Origin: Cellulomonas pakistanensis
GTDB taxonomy: Bacteria; Actinomycetota; Actinomycetes; Actinomycetales; Cellulomonadaceae
Assembly: GCF_016862755.1 (NCBI RefSeq)
Contig: NZ_BONO01000005.1
Location: 62,001-126,000, forward strand
Length of the DNA: 64,000 nucleotides
Direction: 5' to 3'
Shown here: positions 22,140 to 30,953 of the stretch, in pieces
Layout of the letters: each line of letters begins with the position of its first letter
Position numbering within the stretch: position 1 is the stretch's first letter
Notes under the pieces: generated by a model
The model's database searches: none
The model's input: only the letters and a program-made list of their open reading frames with translations
What the model was told of the DNA's origin: nothing
Translations under genes and position numbers: made by a program

Positions 22140-24821
22140 TCAGTGGCCGGCGGCGTGCCAGCTCTCGCCGACGCCGACCGAGACGTCCAGCGGCACCGAC
22201 AGGTCGTACGCCGACCCCATCTGCGCCCGCACCAGCGCCTCGACGGCCTCGCGCTCGCCCTCGGCCACCTCGAGCACGAGCTCGTCGTGCACCTGGAGCA
22301 GCAACCGGCTGCCGAGGCCCTGGGCGTCCAGCTCGCGCTGCACGCCGAGCATCGCCAGCTTGATGATGTCCGCCGCCGACCCCTGGATCGGGGCGTTGAG
22401 CGCCATCCGCTCGGCCGCCTCGCGGCGGACGCGGTTGTCGCTGGTGAGGTCGGGCAGGTAGCGACGGCGGCCCAGGATGGTCGCGGTGTACCCTGTCGCC
22501 CGCGCCTCGTCGGCCACGCCGGTGAGGTAGTCGCGCACCCCGCCGAACCGGTGGAAGTAGTCCTGCATGAGCGCCGCGGCCTCGGACACCTCGATCTTCA
22601 GCTGCTGCGACAGGCCGTACGACGACAGCCCGTACGCCAGGCCGTAGGACATCGCCTTGATCTTGGACCGCTGGGCGCTGGTCACCTCGTCGGTGGGGAC
22701 GCCGAACACCCGCGAGCCGACGTAGGAGTGCAGGTCCTCCCCCGCCGTGAACGCCTCGATGAGGCCCTCGTCGCCGGACAGGTGCGCCATGATCCGCATC
22801 TCGATCTGCGAGTAGTCGGCGGTCAGCAGGGTCTCGTAGCCCTGCCCGACGACGAACGCCCGGCGGATCTGCCGGCCCGCCTCGGTGCGGATCGGGATGT
22901 TCTGCAGGTTCGGGTCGGTGGACGACAGCCGCCCGGTCGCCGCGATCGTCTGCTGGAACGTCGTGTGGATGCGGCCGTCGGGCGCCACCGAGCGCAGCAG
23001 GCCCTCGACGGTCTGCCGCAGCCGGATCGCGTCGCGGTGGGCGAGCAGGTGCTCGAGGAACGGGTGCTGCGTGCGGGCGAACAGGTCGGCCAGCGCGTTC
23101 GCGTCCGTGGTGTAGCCGGTCTTGGTGCGCTTGGTCTTCGGCATGTCGAGCTGGTCGAACAGCACCTCCTGGAGCTGCTTCGGCGAGCCGAGGTTCACCT
23201 CGCGCCCGATCGCGTCGTACGCCTCGCCCGCGGCGCGCTGCACCGCGGTGTCGTACTCCTTCTCCAGCGCCGACAGGTAGCCGGCGTCCGCCGCGATGCC
23301 GACGTGCTCCATCCGCTCGAGCACGCCCTCCAGCGGCAGCTCGACGTCCCGGAGCAGGTGGTCGGCGCCCCGGTCGACGAGCTGCTCGCCCAGCACGTCG
23401 ACGAGGTCGAGCACGGCGGCCGCGCGCACCGCGCCGCGCGCGCCCTCCTGCGGCCCCTCCAGGTCGAGGTCGAGCGCGCCCTGGCCGGACTCGTCCGCCA
23501 CCGCGCCCAGCTCCCGGCGCAGGTAGCCGATCGCGAGGTCGGACAGGTCGTAGCCGCGCCGGTCGGGCTGCAGCAGGTACGCGCCGAGCTCGGTGTCGAA
23601 CTCCACGCCCGCGAGGGTCAGCCCGCGGCCGGCGAGCGCGTGCCAGCCCTCCTTCGCGGCGTGCAACGCCTTCGGCTGCGCGGGGTCGGCGAGCCAGGCG
23701 GCCAGCGTCGCCTCGTCGGCCGGGGCGATCTGCGCCAGGTCGTAGGCCACGGCCTCGCCGCCGGCCACCAGCGCGATGCCCCAGGCGTCCCCGCCGGCCG
23801 GGGACGCCGAGCCCTGCACGTCCACCGCGGTGCGCACGCCGGCGTGCCGCTCGAGCCACGCGGCCAGGCCGCCGTCGACGGGCGTCACGATGACCGGGCC
23901 CTCCGCGGGGCCGGCCACCTCGCCGACGCCGTCGTCCTCGCCCGAGAGCATCGCGAACAGCCGGTCGCGCAGGGTGCGGAACTCGAGCTCGTCGAGGATG
24001 GTGTGCAGCGCCTCGCGGTCCCAGGTGCGGGCGGCCAGGTCCTCCGGGCCGAGGGGCAGCTCCAGGTCGTCGAGCAGGCGGTTCAGCTGCCGGTTGAGCA
24101 GCACCTGGTCGAGGTTCGCGCGCAGCGACTCCCCCGCCTTGCCGGTGATCTTCTCGACGTTCGCGACGACGCCCTGCAGGCCGTCGTAGGTCGCGATCCA
24201 CTTCGCCGCCGTCTTCGGCCCGACGCCCGGGACGCCGGGCAGGTTGTCGGACGACTCGCCCACGAGCGCGGCGATGTCGGGGTACCGCTCCGGGGGGACG
24301 CCGTACTTGGCCTCGACCGCCTCGGGCGTCATCCGCGCGAGCTCCGACACCCCCTTGACGGGGTACAGCACGGTCACCCGCTCGGTCACCAGCTGCAGGG
24401 AGTCGCGGTCGCCGGAGCAGATGAGCACGTCCATGCCCTCCGCCGCGCCCTGTCGGGCCAACGTCGCGAGGATGTCGTCGGCCTCGAACCCCGGCTTGTC
24501 CATGGTCGGGATGTGCATGGTCGCGAGGACCTGCTTGATGACCTCGACCTGGCCGCGGAACGCGTCCGGCGACGCGGAGCGGTTGGCCTTGTACTCCTCG
24601 TACTGCTCGGTGCGGAACGTGGTCCGCCCGGCGTCGAACGCGACCGCGACGTGGGTCGGCGCCTCGTCCCGCAGCAGGTTGGCGAGCATCGACACGAACC
24701 CGAACACCGCGTTGGTCGGCTGGCCGGTCGAGGTGGCGAACTTGTCGACCGGGAGGGCGAAGAACGCCCGGTAGGCCATCGAGTGGCCGTCGACAAGGAG
24801 GAGTCGCGTCGCGTCAGTCAC
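22140..24821 (-). CDS. polA: DNA polymerase I
   Basis: An 893-residue repair and replication polymerase. The N-terminal 5' nuclease (about 1-290) has CSGDRDSLQLV and GESSDNLPGVPGVGPKTAAKW. The middle 3'-5' exonuclease-like domain lacks the DxE catalytic pair (AVDVQGS instead), so proofreading is probably lost, as in other actinobacterial PolA. The polymerase domain has motif A DYSQIEMRIMAHLSGD (about 666) and motif C QVHDELVLEV (about 842). I chose the GTG at 24821 because a leaderless -10 lies seven bases before it; an ATG seven codons upstream would overlap the divergent thioesterase start. Confidence 0.96.
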   Translation of the reverse strand: MTDATRLLLVDGHSMAYRAFFALPVDKFATSTGQPTNAVFGFVSMLANLLRDEAPTHVAVAFDAGRTTFRTEQYEEYKANRSASPDAFRGQVEVIKQVLATMHIPTMDKPGFEADDILATLARQGAAEGMDVLICSGDRDSLQLVTERVTVLYPVKGVSELARMTPEAVEAKYGVPPERYPDIAALVGESSDNLPGVPGVGPKTAAKWIATYDGLQGVVANVEKITGKAGESLRANLDQVLLNRQLNRLLDDLELPLGPEDLAARTWDREALHTILDELEFRTLRDRLFAMLSGEDDGVGEVAGPAEGPVIVTPVDGGLAAWLERHAGVRTAVDVQGSASPAGGDAWGIALVAGGEAVAYDLAQIAPADEATLAAWLADPAQPKALHAAKEGWHALAGRGLTLAGVEFDTELGAYLLQPDRRGYDLSDLAIGYLRRELGAVADESGQGALDLDLEGPQEGARGAVRAAAVLDLVDVLGEQLVDRGADHLLRDVELPLEGVLERMEHVGIAADAGYLSALEKEYDTAVQRAAGEAYDAIGREVNLGSPKQLQEVLFDQLDMPKTKRTKTGYTTDANALADLFARTQHPFLEHLLAHRDAIRLRQTVEGLLRSVAPDGRIHTTFQQTIAATGRLSSTDPNLQNIPIRTEAGRQIRRAFVVGQGYETLLTADYSQIEMRIMAHLSGDEGLIEAFTAGEDLHSYVGSRVFGVPTDEVTSAQRSKIKAMSYGLAYGLSSYGLSQQLKIEVSEAAALMQDYFHRFGGVRDYLTGVADEARATGYTATILGRRRYLPDLTSDNRVRREAAERMALNAPIQGSAADIIKLAMLGVQRELDAQGLGSRLLLQVHDELVLEVAEGEREAVEALVRAQMGSAYDLSVPLDVSVGVGESWHAAGH

Positions 24822-24828
24822 GGGTGCC

Positions 24829-24834
24829 AACCTA
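24829..24834 (-). promoter_or_regulatory. Leaderless -10 element of polA
   Basis: TAGGTT on the minus strand, seven bases before the polA GTG. It occupies most of the 19-base gap between polA and the divergent thioesterase start. Confidence 0.55.
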
Positions 24835-24840
24835 TCGGGC

Positions 24841-25293
24841 ATGGCTGACACCGACCTGCCGCCCGCCGCCGCCGACGCGCCCCGCGCCGCCGAGGCGCCG
24901 CTGGGCTCCCACGTCCCGCCCGGCACGCTCATGGAGCGCATGGGCATCGAGATCCAGGAGGTGTCCGCCGAGCGCGCGGTCGGCACCATGCCGGTGGCCG
25001 GCAACGTGCAGCCGTACGGCCTGCTGCACGGGGGCGCGTCCGCGGTGCTCGCGGAGACGCTGGGGTCCTACGCCGCGAACGCGCACGCCGGGCCCGACCG
25101 GCGGGCGGTCGGCATCGAGCTGAGCTGCACGCACCACCGGTCGGCGACCGAGGGCGTGGTGACGGGGGTCGCGACCGCGGTGCACCGCGGACGGAGCGTC
25201 GCGACCTACGACGTGGTGGTCTCGGACCCGCGCGGCCGGCGGGTCTGCTCGGCGCGCCTGACCTGCATGCTGGTCGACGCCCGCGCCGACTGA
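24841..25293 (+). CDS. Hotdog-fold thioesterase (PaaI-like)
   Basis: A 150-residue protein with the PaaI/YdiI hotdog pattern: GTMPVAGNVQPYGLLHGGASAVLAETLGS, where HGG and the following Glu form the acyl-CoA thioesterase site, then GIELSCTHHRSATEG. It probably hydrolyses an aromatic or short acyl-CoA. The start ATG at 24841 is only 19 bases from the divergent polA start, so either its mRNA is leaderless or its promoter lies inside polA. Its 3' end overlaps the convergent acetyltransferase gene by 88 bases. Confidence 0.88.
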   Translation: MADTDLPPAAADAPRAAEAPLGSHVPPGTLMERMGIEIQEVSAERAVGTMPVAGNVQPYGLLHGGASAVLAETLGSYAANAHAGPDRRAVGIELSCTHHRSATEGVVTGVATAVHRGRSVATYDVVVSDPRGRRVCSARLTCMLVDARAD

Positions 25294-25889
25294 GCGGCCT
25301 CGGTCGCCGTCACGGCGCGGCCCGCGCGGGCGCGCCGGCGGCGGGCGATCAGGTCGTCGAGCCCGGCGCGGGCCGGCCGGCGGCCGGGCTGCGGGGCGTC
25401 CGCGGACAGCTTGCGCTGCAGCACCTCGGTGCTGACCACGCGGTGCGCGGCGGCCGGGGCGAAGCCGAGCCGCGCCAGGAACCGGTGCATGCCCCGCGCG
25501 CCCGGCAGCGGGACCGCGAGCACGTCGGTCGCGCCGACGCGCTGCGCCTCCTCGACGACGCCGCCGAGCAGCGCGTGCCCGACGCCGCGGCGCCGCGCGC
25601 CCTCGGCGACGTAGACCGCCTCGATCGAGACCGCCACCTCGTCGGTGAACAGGCTGGGTCCGACGATCCGCGCGAGCACGAGGCCGCACACCTCGTCGTC
25701 CAGCATCCCGACCAGGCCGAGGGCGCCGGACTCGACGACGAGCGCGCCGATCTGGTGCCGGAGGCGCTCCGCGTCGTCGGTGCAGAGCTGGGAGCCGACC
25801 AGCGACTCCGAGCGGGCCGCGAGGCTCAGGGCGACGAGGGCGTCCAGGTCCTCCGGACGGGCGGGACGGACGGCGACGGGCGAACGCAC
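25206..25889 (-). CDS. GNAT family N-acetyltransferase
   Basis: A 227-residue protein with a GNAT core in residues 1-140: VSIEAVYVAEGARRRGVGHALLGGVVEEAQ holds the acetyl-CoA-binding RRxGxGHAL motif. After about residue 150 comes an Arg/Ala-rich tail. The last 29 residues are encoded opposite the end of the thioesterase gene. The GTG start at 25889 has GAGGAGG upstream. Substrate unknown. The tail may be non-essential and have arisen by stop-codon loss into the convergent neighbour (inference). Confidence 0.8.
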   Translation of the reverse strand: MRSPVAVRPARPEDLDALVALSLAARSESLVGSQLCTDDAERLRHQIGALVVESGALGLVGMLDDEVCGLVLARIVGPSLFTDEVAVSIEAVYVAEGARRRGVGHALLGGVVEEAQRVGATDVLAVPLPGARGMHRFLARLGFAPAAAHRVVSTEVLQRKLSADAPQPGRRPARAGLDDLIARRRRARAGRAVTATEAAQSARASTSMQVRRAEQTRRPRGSETTTS

Positions 25890-26212
25890 GGTACGACGAC
25901 CTCCTCGAGCTGATCGGGCGCGGCGACCTCGACGTCGCCGCGATCCTGCTGCGCCCCCCGCGGCATCGCCCGATCATGGCGCACGACCAGGGCGTCTGCC
26001 TAGTCGCGGCCGGTCCGCGACCCGCGTCCCGGGTGCGGAGGCGCAGGTCACCGCGCGGCACCGTGGCGAGCCTCACTCCCCCGGGTGAACGCTGCTCCGT
26101 CCGGGCGGCGGGCGGGAGGCGGACGGGACGGACGGCGGGAGCCCGACGGCCGGCGCTCCCGCGGCCGCACTTCGGGCACGGCGCGCAGGCCGTGAGCACG
26201 CCCCGCGCACGC
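25890..26212. other. Intergenic stretch before the liv operon
   Basis: GC-rich DNA with no supported gene, RNA or repeat. Small open frames here have no start signal or family resemblance. The promoter-proximal part is described separately. Confidence 0.6.
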
Positions 26213-26279
26213 CGACGTGACGAATCGGACACGTCGTACGGCGCGCCGACGTGACGTGCGTCTCAAACATGCTTGTAAT
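26213..26279 (+). promoter_or_regulatory. liv operon promoter with triple CGACGTG operator
   Basis: Three heptamers occur at an exact 17-base pitch: CGACGTG at 26213, its reverse complement CACGTCG at 26230, and CGACGTG at 26247. The last overlaps a -35 GTGACG (26251-26256), followed after 17 bases by -10 TGTAAT (26274-26279). This gives a leader of about 110 bases to livH. The repeated heptamer is a likely regulator site. Confidence 0.55.
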
Positions 26280-26397
26280 CGGCCCGAAACGCAGCATCCC
26301 TACTGTCACGCCAACCACTCGCGGCCATGCCTGACCCTCCGCGAGCCCGCTGCCGACAGGTCGGCACGACGCCGACCACGACCGGACGGAGGACCAG

Positions 26398-27822
26398 GTG
26401 CGCCGAGTCGCGACCAGGGACCGTTCCACCGCCGGGGCGCCCGCCGCCCTCGGCGTGCTCCTCCTCGCAGTTCTCTTCCTCCTCGCCGTGCCGGGCACCG
26501 CCCGCGCGGCGGTGGCCGGCTGCGTCGCCGACGCCGCGACCGGCTGCATCAACGGCACGATCCGCACGGCGGACCAGCAACCCGCGGTCGGCGTCGTCCT
26601 CGACGTCGAGGGGCCGGGCGGGACGACGCAGGCCACCACGGACGCGGAGGGCCGCTGGACGGCGGCCGTCACCGAGGCCGGTGAGTACACCGTCACCCTC
26701 GACGAGGCCACGCTGCCCGCCGGCGAGAGCCTGCGGAACCCCGACCAGAACCCGCGCACCGTCACGGTCGCGCTCGGGTCCTCCACTGGGGCGCTGTTCC
26801 CGCTGGGCGCCGCGGCCGCGGCCGGTGGCGGAGGCTCCGACGAGGACCCCGACGCCGCCCCCGACCCGGAGAGCACCGCGCCCGCGGAGGACGCCGGCGA
26901 GGTCGGCGCCCCGGTCGGCGCCTCCGAGTCGGGGTCGTTCTCCTGGGGCCGGCTCGCGCAGCAGGCCACCAGCGGTCTCGTGTTCGGCGTGCTGCTCGCC
27001 CTCGCCGCGGTCGGCCTGTCGCTGATCTACGGCACCACCGGCCTGTCGAACTTCGCCCACGGCGAGCAGGTCACGCTCGGCGCGATCGTCGCGTACCTCG
27101 CGGTGCAGTCGTTCGGGCTGCCGCTGCTGGTCGCCGGCGTCGTCGCGGTGCTGGTCGGCGCGGCCTCCGGCTGGCTGCAGGACGCGGGCATCTGGCACCA
27201 GCTGCGCAAGCGGCGGGTGGGCACGACCCAGCAGATGATCGTGACCATCGGCCTGTCGATGGCGCTGCAGTACACGTACCAGTTCTTCTTCGGCGGCGGC
27301 GCGCTGCGCATCGTCACCACGACGCCGACCATGCTGACGCTCGGGCCGGTCCGGATCAGCGCCACCTCGCTGTGGTCCCTGCTGATCGCCGTCGTGGTGC
27401 TGGCGGGGGTCGCGTACTTCCTGCTCGGCACCCGCATCGGCCGCGCCACCCGCGCGGTGTCCGACAACCCGGCCCTCGCGGCGGCCTCGGGCATCACCGT
27501 CGAGCGCGTCGTCCGGCTCGTGTGGGTGCTCGGCGCGGCGCTGGCCGCGCTCGGCGGCGTGCTCATGGGCCTCTACCTCAACGCGACCTCGTGGAACATG
27601 GGCGGCGCGCTCCTGCTGCTGATGTTCGCCGCGGTCACGCTCGGCGGCCTCGGGCAGGCGTTCGGCGCGCTGGCCGGGTCGATCGTCATCGGCCTGGTCG
27701 TCGAGATGTCGAACCTCGTCATCCCGAGCGACATGCGCTACGCCGGCGCCCTGCTCATCCTCATCCTCGTCCTGCTGCTGCGGCCCCAGGGCATCCTCGG
27801 CCGCGCCGAGCGGATCGGTTAA
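26398..27822 (+). CDS. livH: Branched-chain amino-acid type ABC permease LivH with N-terminal extracytoplasmic domain
   Basis: A 474-residue protein, far longer than the usual 290-310 for LivH. Residues 1-38 form a signal peptide ending TARA. Residues about 48-140 resemble a carboxypeptidase-regulatory-like beta-sandwich (VVLDVEGPGGTTQATTDAEGRW, GEYTVTL). An acidic Gly/Pro/Ala linker follows to residue 184. The rest is a standard LivH permease, starting LVFGVLLALAAVGLSLIYG with GLSNFAHGEQVTLGA. The GTG start has GGAGGA upstream. UrtB urea permeases also carry N-terminal extensions, but the partners here look Liv-like. First gene of livHMGF. Confidence 0.9.
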   Translation: MRRVATRDRSTAGAPAALGVLLLAVLFLLAVPGTARAAVAGCVADAATGCINGTIRTADQQPAVGVVLDVEGPGGTTQATTDAEGRWTAAVTEAGEYTVTLDEATLPAGESLRNPDQNPRTVTVALGSSTGALFPLGAAAAAGGGGSDEDPDAAPDPESTAPAEDAGEVGAPVGASESGSFSWGRLAQQATSGLVFGVLLALAAVGLSLIYGTTGLSNFAHGEQVTLGAIVAYLAVQSFGLPLLVAGVVAVLVGAASGWLQDAGIWHQLRKRRVGTTQQMIVTIGLSMALQYTYQFFFGGGALRIVTTTPTMLTLGPVRISATSLWSLLIAVVVLAGVAYFLLGTRIGRATRAVSDNPALAAASGITVERVVRLVWVLGAALAALGGVLMGLYLNATSWNMGGALLLLMFAAVTLGGLGQAFGALAGSIVIGLVVEMSNLVIPSDMRYAGALLILILVLLLRPQGILGRAERIG

Positions 27823-27831
27823 GGAGCCGAC

Positions 27832-28818
27832 ATGGACTGGTCCCGCATCCTCGTCAACGTCGCGGGTGAGATCTTCGCCCCGACGACCGCCGCCTACGCG
27901 CTCGCCGCCATCGGCCTCAACGTGCACTTCGGCCTCACGGGCCTGCTGAACTTCGGCCAGGCCGGGTTCATGCTGCTCGGCGCGTACGGCTTCGCGATCT
28001 CCACCATCGCCGGCTGGCCCCTGTGGGCCGCCGTCCTGGTCGCGATCGCCTGCGCCGCCGTGTTCGGCCTGCTGCTCGGCATCCCGACCCTCAAGCTCCG
28101 CGGCGACTACCTGGCGATCGTCACGATCGCCGCCGCGGAGATCGTCCGGCTCGTCGGCCGGTCGACCGCCCTCACCGACCTGACCGGCGCCTCGTCCGGC
28201 CTGCGCGGCAACTCGTACAAGGACACGTTCCAGGACGCCTCACCGCTCCCCGACGGGACGTTCGCCCTCGGGCCGTTCGAGTACGCGATGAACGCGTCGA
28301 ACTCCTGGTGGATCCGCATCGTCGGCTGGGCGGTCGTGGCGCTGGCGTGCCTGCTCGTCTGGCTGCTGATCCGCAGCCCGTGGGGCCGGGTGCTCAAGGG
28401 CATCCGCGAGGACGAGGACGCCGTGCGCTCGCTCGGCAAGAACGTCTACTCCTACAAGATGCAGGCGCTGGTGCTCGGCGGCGTGATCGGCGCCGTCGCG
28501 GGCATCATCTACGTCCTGCCACGCGCCGTGCAGCCCGACTCCATGGGACGCCCGATGACCTTCTTCATCTGGACGATCCTGCTGCTCGGCGGTGCCGCGA
28601 CCGTGTTCGGGCCCGTGCTCGGGTCGATCATCTTCTGGGTGTCGCTCATGCTCATCAAGTCGGTCATGCGCGCCGGGGTGCCGGAGTCGATCATGCGCAC
28701 CGAGCAGATCGAGCAGTTCGGCTGGATCATCGTGGGCGTCACGCTGATGCTCCTGGTGATCTTCCGGCCACAAGGCATCCTCGGCGACAAGAAGGAGCTG
28801 GCGATCGATGTCCGCTGA
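27832..28818 (+). CDS. livM: Branched-chain amino-acid type ABC permease LivM
   Basis: A 328-residue permease partner of LivH. It has the family motifs GLNVHFGLTGLLNFGQAGFMLLGAY and TLKLRGDYLAIVTIAAAEI, the EAA-like loop GRVLKGIREDEDAVRSLGKNVY, and ends RPQGILGDKKEL. The ATG has AAGGAG upstream, which overlaps the livH stop. The 3' end overlaps livG by 11 bases. Unlike LivH it has no extra domain. Confidence 0.94.
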   Translation: MDWSRILVNVAGEIFAPTTAAYALAAIGLNVHFGLTGLLNFGQAGFMLLGAYGFAISTIAGWPLWAAVLVAIACAAVFGLLLGIPTLKLRGDYLAIVTIAAAEIVRLVGRSTALTDLTGASSGLRGNSYKDTFQDASPLPDGTFALGPFEYAMNASNSWWIRIVGWAVVALACLLVWLLIRSPWGRVLKGIREDEDAVRSLGKNVYSYKMQALVLGGVIGAVAGIIYVLPRAVQPDSMGRPMTFFIWTILLLGGAATVFGPVLGSIIFWVSLMLIKSVMRAGVPESIMRTEQIEQFGWIIVGVTLMLLVIFRPQGILGDKKELAIDVR

Positions 28819-29812
28819 CCTCCCCCGGGGCCACGTCCCCGCCGCCACGCCGCACGCCACCACCTCGTCCGGCCGGGACCGCGTCACCGCCGACCTGGCG
28901 CACGTGGCCCACACGCCCGGCGTGGCCAAGCCCGACGCGATCGTCGTCGCCGACAAGGTCACCCGGCACTTCGGCGGCATGACCGCCGTCGACGTCGGCC
29001 ACCTCGAGGTGCAGCGCGGCGCCATCACCGCGCTCATCGGGCCGAACGGCGCCGGCAAGACGACGCTGTTCAACCTGCTCACCGGGTTCGACAAGCCGTC
29101 GACCGGCACCTGGTCGTTCGAGGGCCGCTCGCTGTCCGGGGTGTCCGCCGCGCGCGTCGCCCGGTCCGGCATGGTGCGCACCTTCCAGCTCACCAAGGCG
29201 CTGTCCCGGATGACCGTCATGGAGAACATGAAGCTGGGGGCCACCGCGCAGCCCGGCGAGAACCTGTTCACCGCGCTCGTCCCGCCGCTGTGGAAGGCGC
29301 GCGAGAAGGAGATCACCGAGCAGGCCGAGGAGCTGCTGGTCCGGTTCAAGCTCGACGCCAAGCGCGACGACTACGCCGGGTCGCTGTCCGGCGGCCAGCG
29401 CAAGCTGCTCGAGATGGCGCGCGCGCTCATGTCGAAGCCCACGATGGTGATGCTCGACGAGCCCATGGCCGGCGTGAACCCCGCGCTCACCCAGTCGCTG
29501 CTCGGGCACATCCAGGCGCTGCGCGAGGACGGCACCACGGTGCTGTTCGTCGAGCACGACATGCACATGGTCCGGCACATCTCCGACTGGGTCGTGGTCA
29601 TGGCCGAGGGCAAGATCGTCGCCGAGGGCCCGCCCGAGGACGTCATGGCCGACCAGGCCGTCATCGACGCCTACCTCGGCGCGCACCACGACACCGACCT
29701 GGGCGACGACGCGCTGCTGGACGACGGCAGCATCGAGCAGCTCGAGGCCGAGGAGCAGGCGAACCAGGCGGCGGCCGCGGCCGCCGCGACCACCGAGGAG
29801 GGCTCGCGATGA
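28808..29812 (+). CDS. livG: Branched-chain amino-acid type ABC ATPase LivG
   Basis: A 334-residue ATPase. After a non-conserved leader of about 45 residues come Walker A GPNGAGKTT, signature LSGGQRKLLEMARAL, Walker B VMLDEPMAGVNP and switch EHDMHMV. The C-terminus beyond about residue 290 is acidic and Ala-rich (DDALLDDGSIEQLEAEEQ). The ATG has GGAG upstream. Its stop overlaps the livF start in ATGA. Confidence 0.94.
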   Translation: MSADLPRGHVPAATPHATTSSGRDRVTADLAHVAHTPGVAKPDAIVVADKVTRHFGGMTAVDVGHLEVQRGAITALIGPNGAGKTTLFNLLTGFDKPSTGTWSFEGRSLSGVSAARVARSGMVRTFQLTKALSRMTVMENMKLGATAQPGENLFTALVPPLWKAREKEITEQAEELLVRFKLDAKRDDYAGSLSGGQRKLLEMARALMSKPTMVMLDEPMAGVNPALTQSLLGHIQALREDGTTVLFVEHDMHMVRHISDWVVVMAEGKIVAEGPPEDVMADQAVIDAYLGAHHDTDLGDDALLDDGSIEQLEAEEQANQAAAAAAATTEEGSR

Positions 29813-30729
29813 GCACCACCGCCGTGCAGGGGTCCGACCCCTCGACCGTCCACCGCGGCGCGCCCGCCGGGGAGCCGCTGCTCGCGGCGACCGACCTGGT
29901 CGCCGGCTACGTGCCGGGCGTCAACATCCTCAACGACTGCAACCTGGTCGTGCACCCGGGCGAGCTCGTCGGCATCATCGGCCCGAACGGCGCCGGCAAG
30001 TCGACGCTGCTCAAGGCGCTGTTCGGGCTCGTGACCATCCGGTCCGGCTCGGTCGTGCTCAAGGGCGAGGAGATCACCAACCACCGCGCCGACTCGCTCG
30101 TGCGGCGCGGCGTCGGGTTCGTCCCGCAGACGAACAACGTGTTCCCGTCCCTGTCCATCCAGGAGAACCTCGAGATGGGGCTGTTCCAGGCCCCGAAGCG
30201 GTTCAACGAGCGGTTCGACTTCATCGTCGACCTGTTCCCGGTGCTGGGTGAGCGGCGCAAGCAGCGCGCCGGGTCGCTGTCCGGCGGCGAGCGGCAGATG
30301 GTCGCGATGGCCCGGGCGCTCATGATGGACCCGTCCGTGCTGCTGCTCGACGAGCCGTCCGCCGGCCTGTCCCCCGTCCGCCAGGACGAGACGTTCCTGC
30401 GCACGCGCAAGATCAACAAGGCCGGGGTGTCGATCGTCATCGTCGAGCAGAACGCGCGGCGCTGCCTGCAGATCTGCGACCGGGCGTACGTGCTGGACCA
30501 GGGGTCGAACGCGTACTCCGGCCCGGGGCGGGAGCTGATGAACGACCCGAAGGTCATCGAGCTGTACCTGGGCACGCTGGCGACGGACGTGGAGGCCGCC
30601 GCGGCGGCCGACCGGCCGGCGCCGGCCGGCCCGGCGGCGGGCGGCCCGGCGGCAGGCGGCCCGGCGGCGGCAGGCGGCCCGGCGGCAGGCGGCCCGGCGG
30701 CTCCGCCGGCTCCGCCCGCGGCGGGCTGA
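29809..30729 (+). CDS. livF: Branched-chain amino-acid type ABC ATPase LivF with GPAAG-repeat tail
   Basis: A 306-residue ATPase with Walker A GPNGAGKST, signature LSGGERQMVAMARAL, Walker B LLLDEPSAGLSP and switch VEQNARR. The usual LivF ends near residue 260. Here a 40-residue low-complexity tail of Gly-Pro-Ala-Ala repeats follows, encoded by imperfect 15-18 base tandem repeats (about 30620-30720), which may vary in length by slippage. Last gene of the operon; three hairpin elements follow. Confidence 0.93.
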   Translation: MSTTAVQGSDPSTVHRGAPAGEPLLAATDLVAGYVPGVNILNDCNLVVHPGELVGIIGPNGAGKSTLLKALFGLVTIRSGSVVLKGEEITNHRADSLVRRGVGFVPQTNNVFPSLSIQENLEMGLFQAPKRFNERFDFIVDLFPVLGERRKQRAGSLSGGERQMVAMARALMMDPSVLLLDEPSAGLSPVRQDETFLRTRKINKAGVSIVIVEQNARRCLQICDRAYVLDQGSNAYSGPGRELMNDPKVIELYLGTLATDVEAAAAADRPAPAGPAAGGPAAGGPAAAGGPAAGGPAAPPAPPAAG

Positions 30730-30769
30730 CCGCCACGGCCTGAGCGCCCCGCGCGGCGCGCCCGCGCAC

Positions 30770-30842
30770 GCCGAGTGGGCACCGGACACGTCGAGTGGGC
30801 ATCCCCTGGATGCCCACTCGACGTGTTGCGTGCCCACTCGGC
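30770..30842. repeat. Four-box intergenic element E3
   Basis: Word CGAGTGGGCA at 30772 and 30792, reverse complement TGCCCACTCG at 30811 and 30831: pitch 20, 19, 20. The outer boxes extend to GCCGAGTGGGCA. The inner arms pair perfectly over 19 bases (30786-30804 with 30808-30826, beginning ACACGTCGAG) around a three-base loop. It lies just after livF. Confidence 0.88.
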
Positions 30843-30880
30843 GTGGCCGCGGCGGGCGCGGCCCGGCTCGGGCCCCAGCC

Positions 30881-30953
30881 GCCGAGTGTGCAACCGACAC
30901 GTCGAGCGAGCGTCCCGCGGACCCTCTCTCGACGTGTCGCGCGCACACTCGGC
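30881..30953. repeat. Four-box intergenic element E4 (degenerating)
   Basis: Outer boxes GCCGAGTGTGC (30881) and GCACACTCGGC (30943) pair perfectly; inner arms pair through ACACGTCGAG (30897-30906) and CTCGACGTGT (30928-30937). Box starts fall at 30883, 30903, 30922 and 30942, the same 20-19-20 pitch as E3. The inner words (CGAGCGAGCG, CCCTCTCTCG) have drifted from the outer ones. Confidence 0.8.

Noticed and set aside
24822..25004. Longer PolA N-terminus from upstream ATGs
   Set aside because: Upstream codons overlap the divergent thioesterase gene and do not resemble PolA; the leaderless -10 supports GTG 24821.
25976..26254. Small genes in the gap before livH
   Set aside because: Short open frames on both strands have no ribosome site, leaderless -10 or recognisable domain, and overlap the promoter region.
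26398..30729. Urea transporter urtBCDE
   Set aside because: UrtB also has an N-terminal extension, but LivM, LivG, LivF and the binding protein show ordinary Liv features and no urease genes are present in the window.
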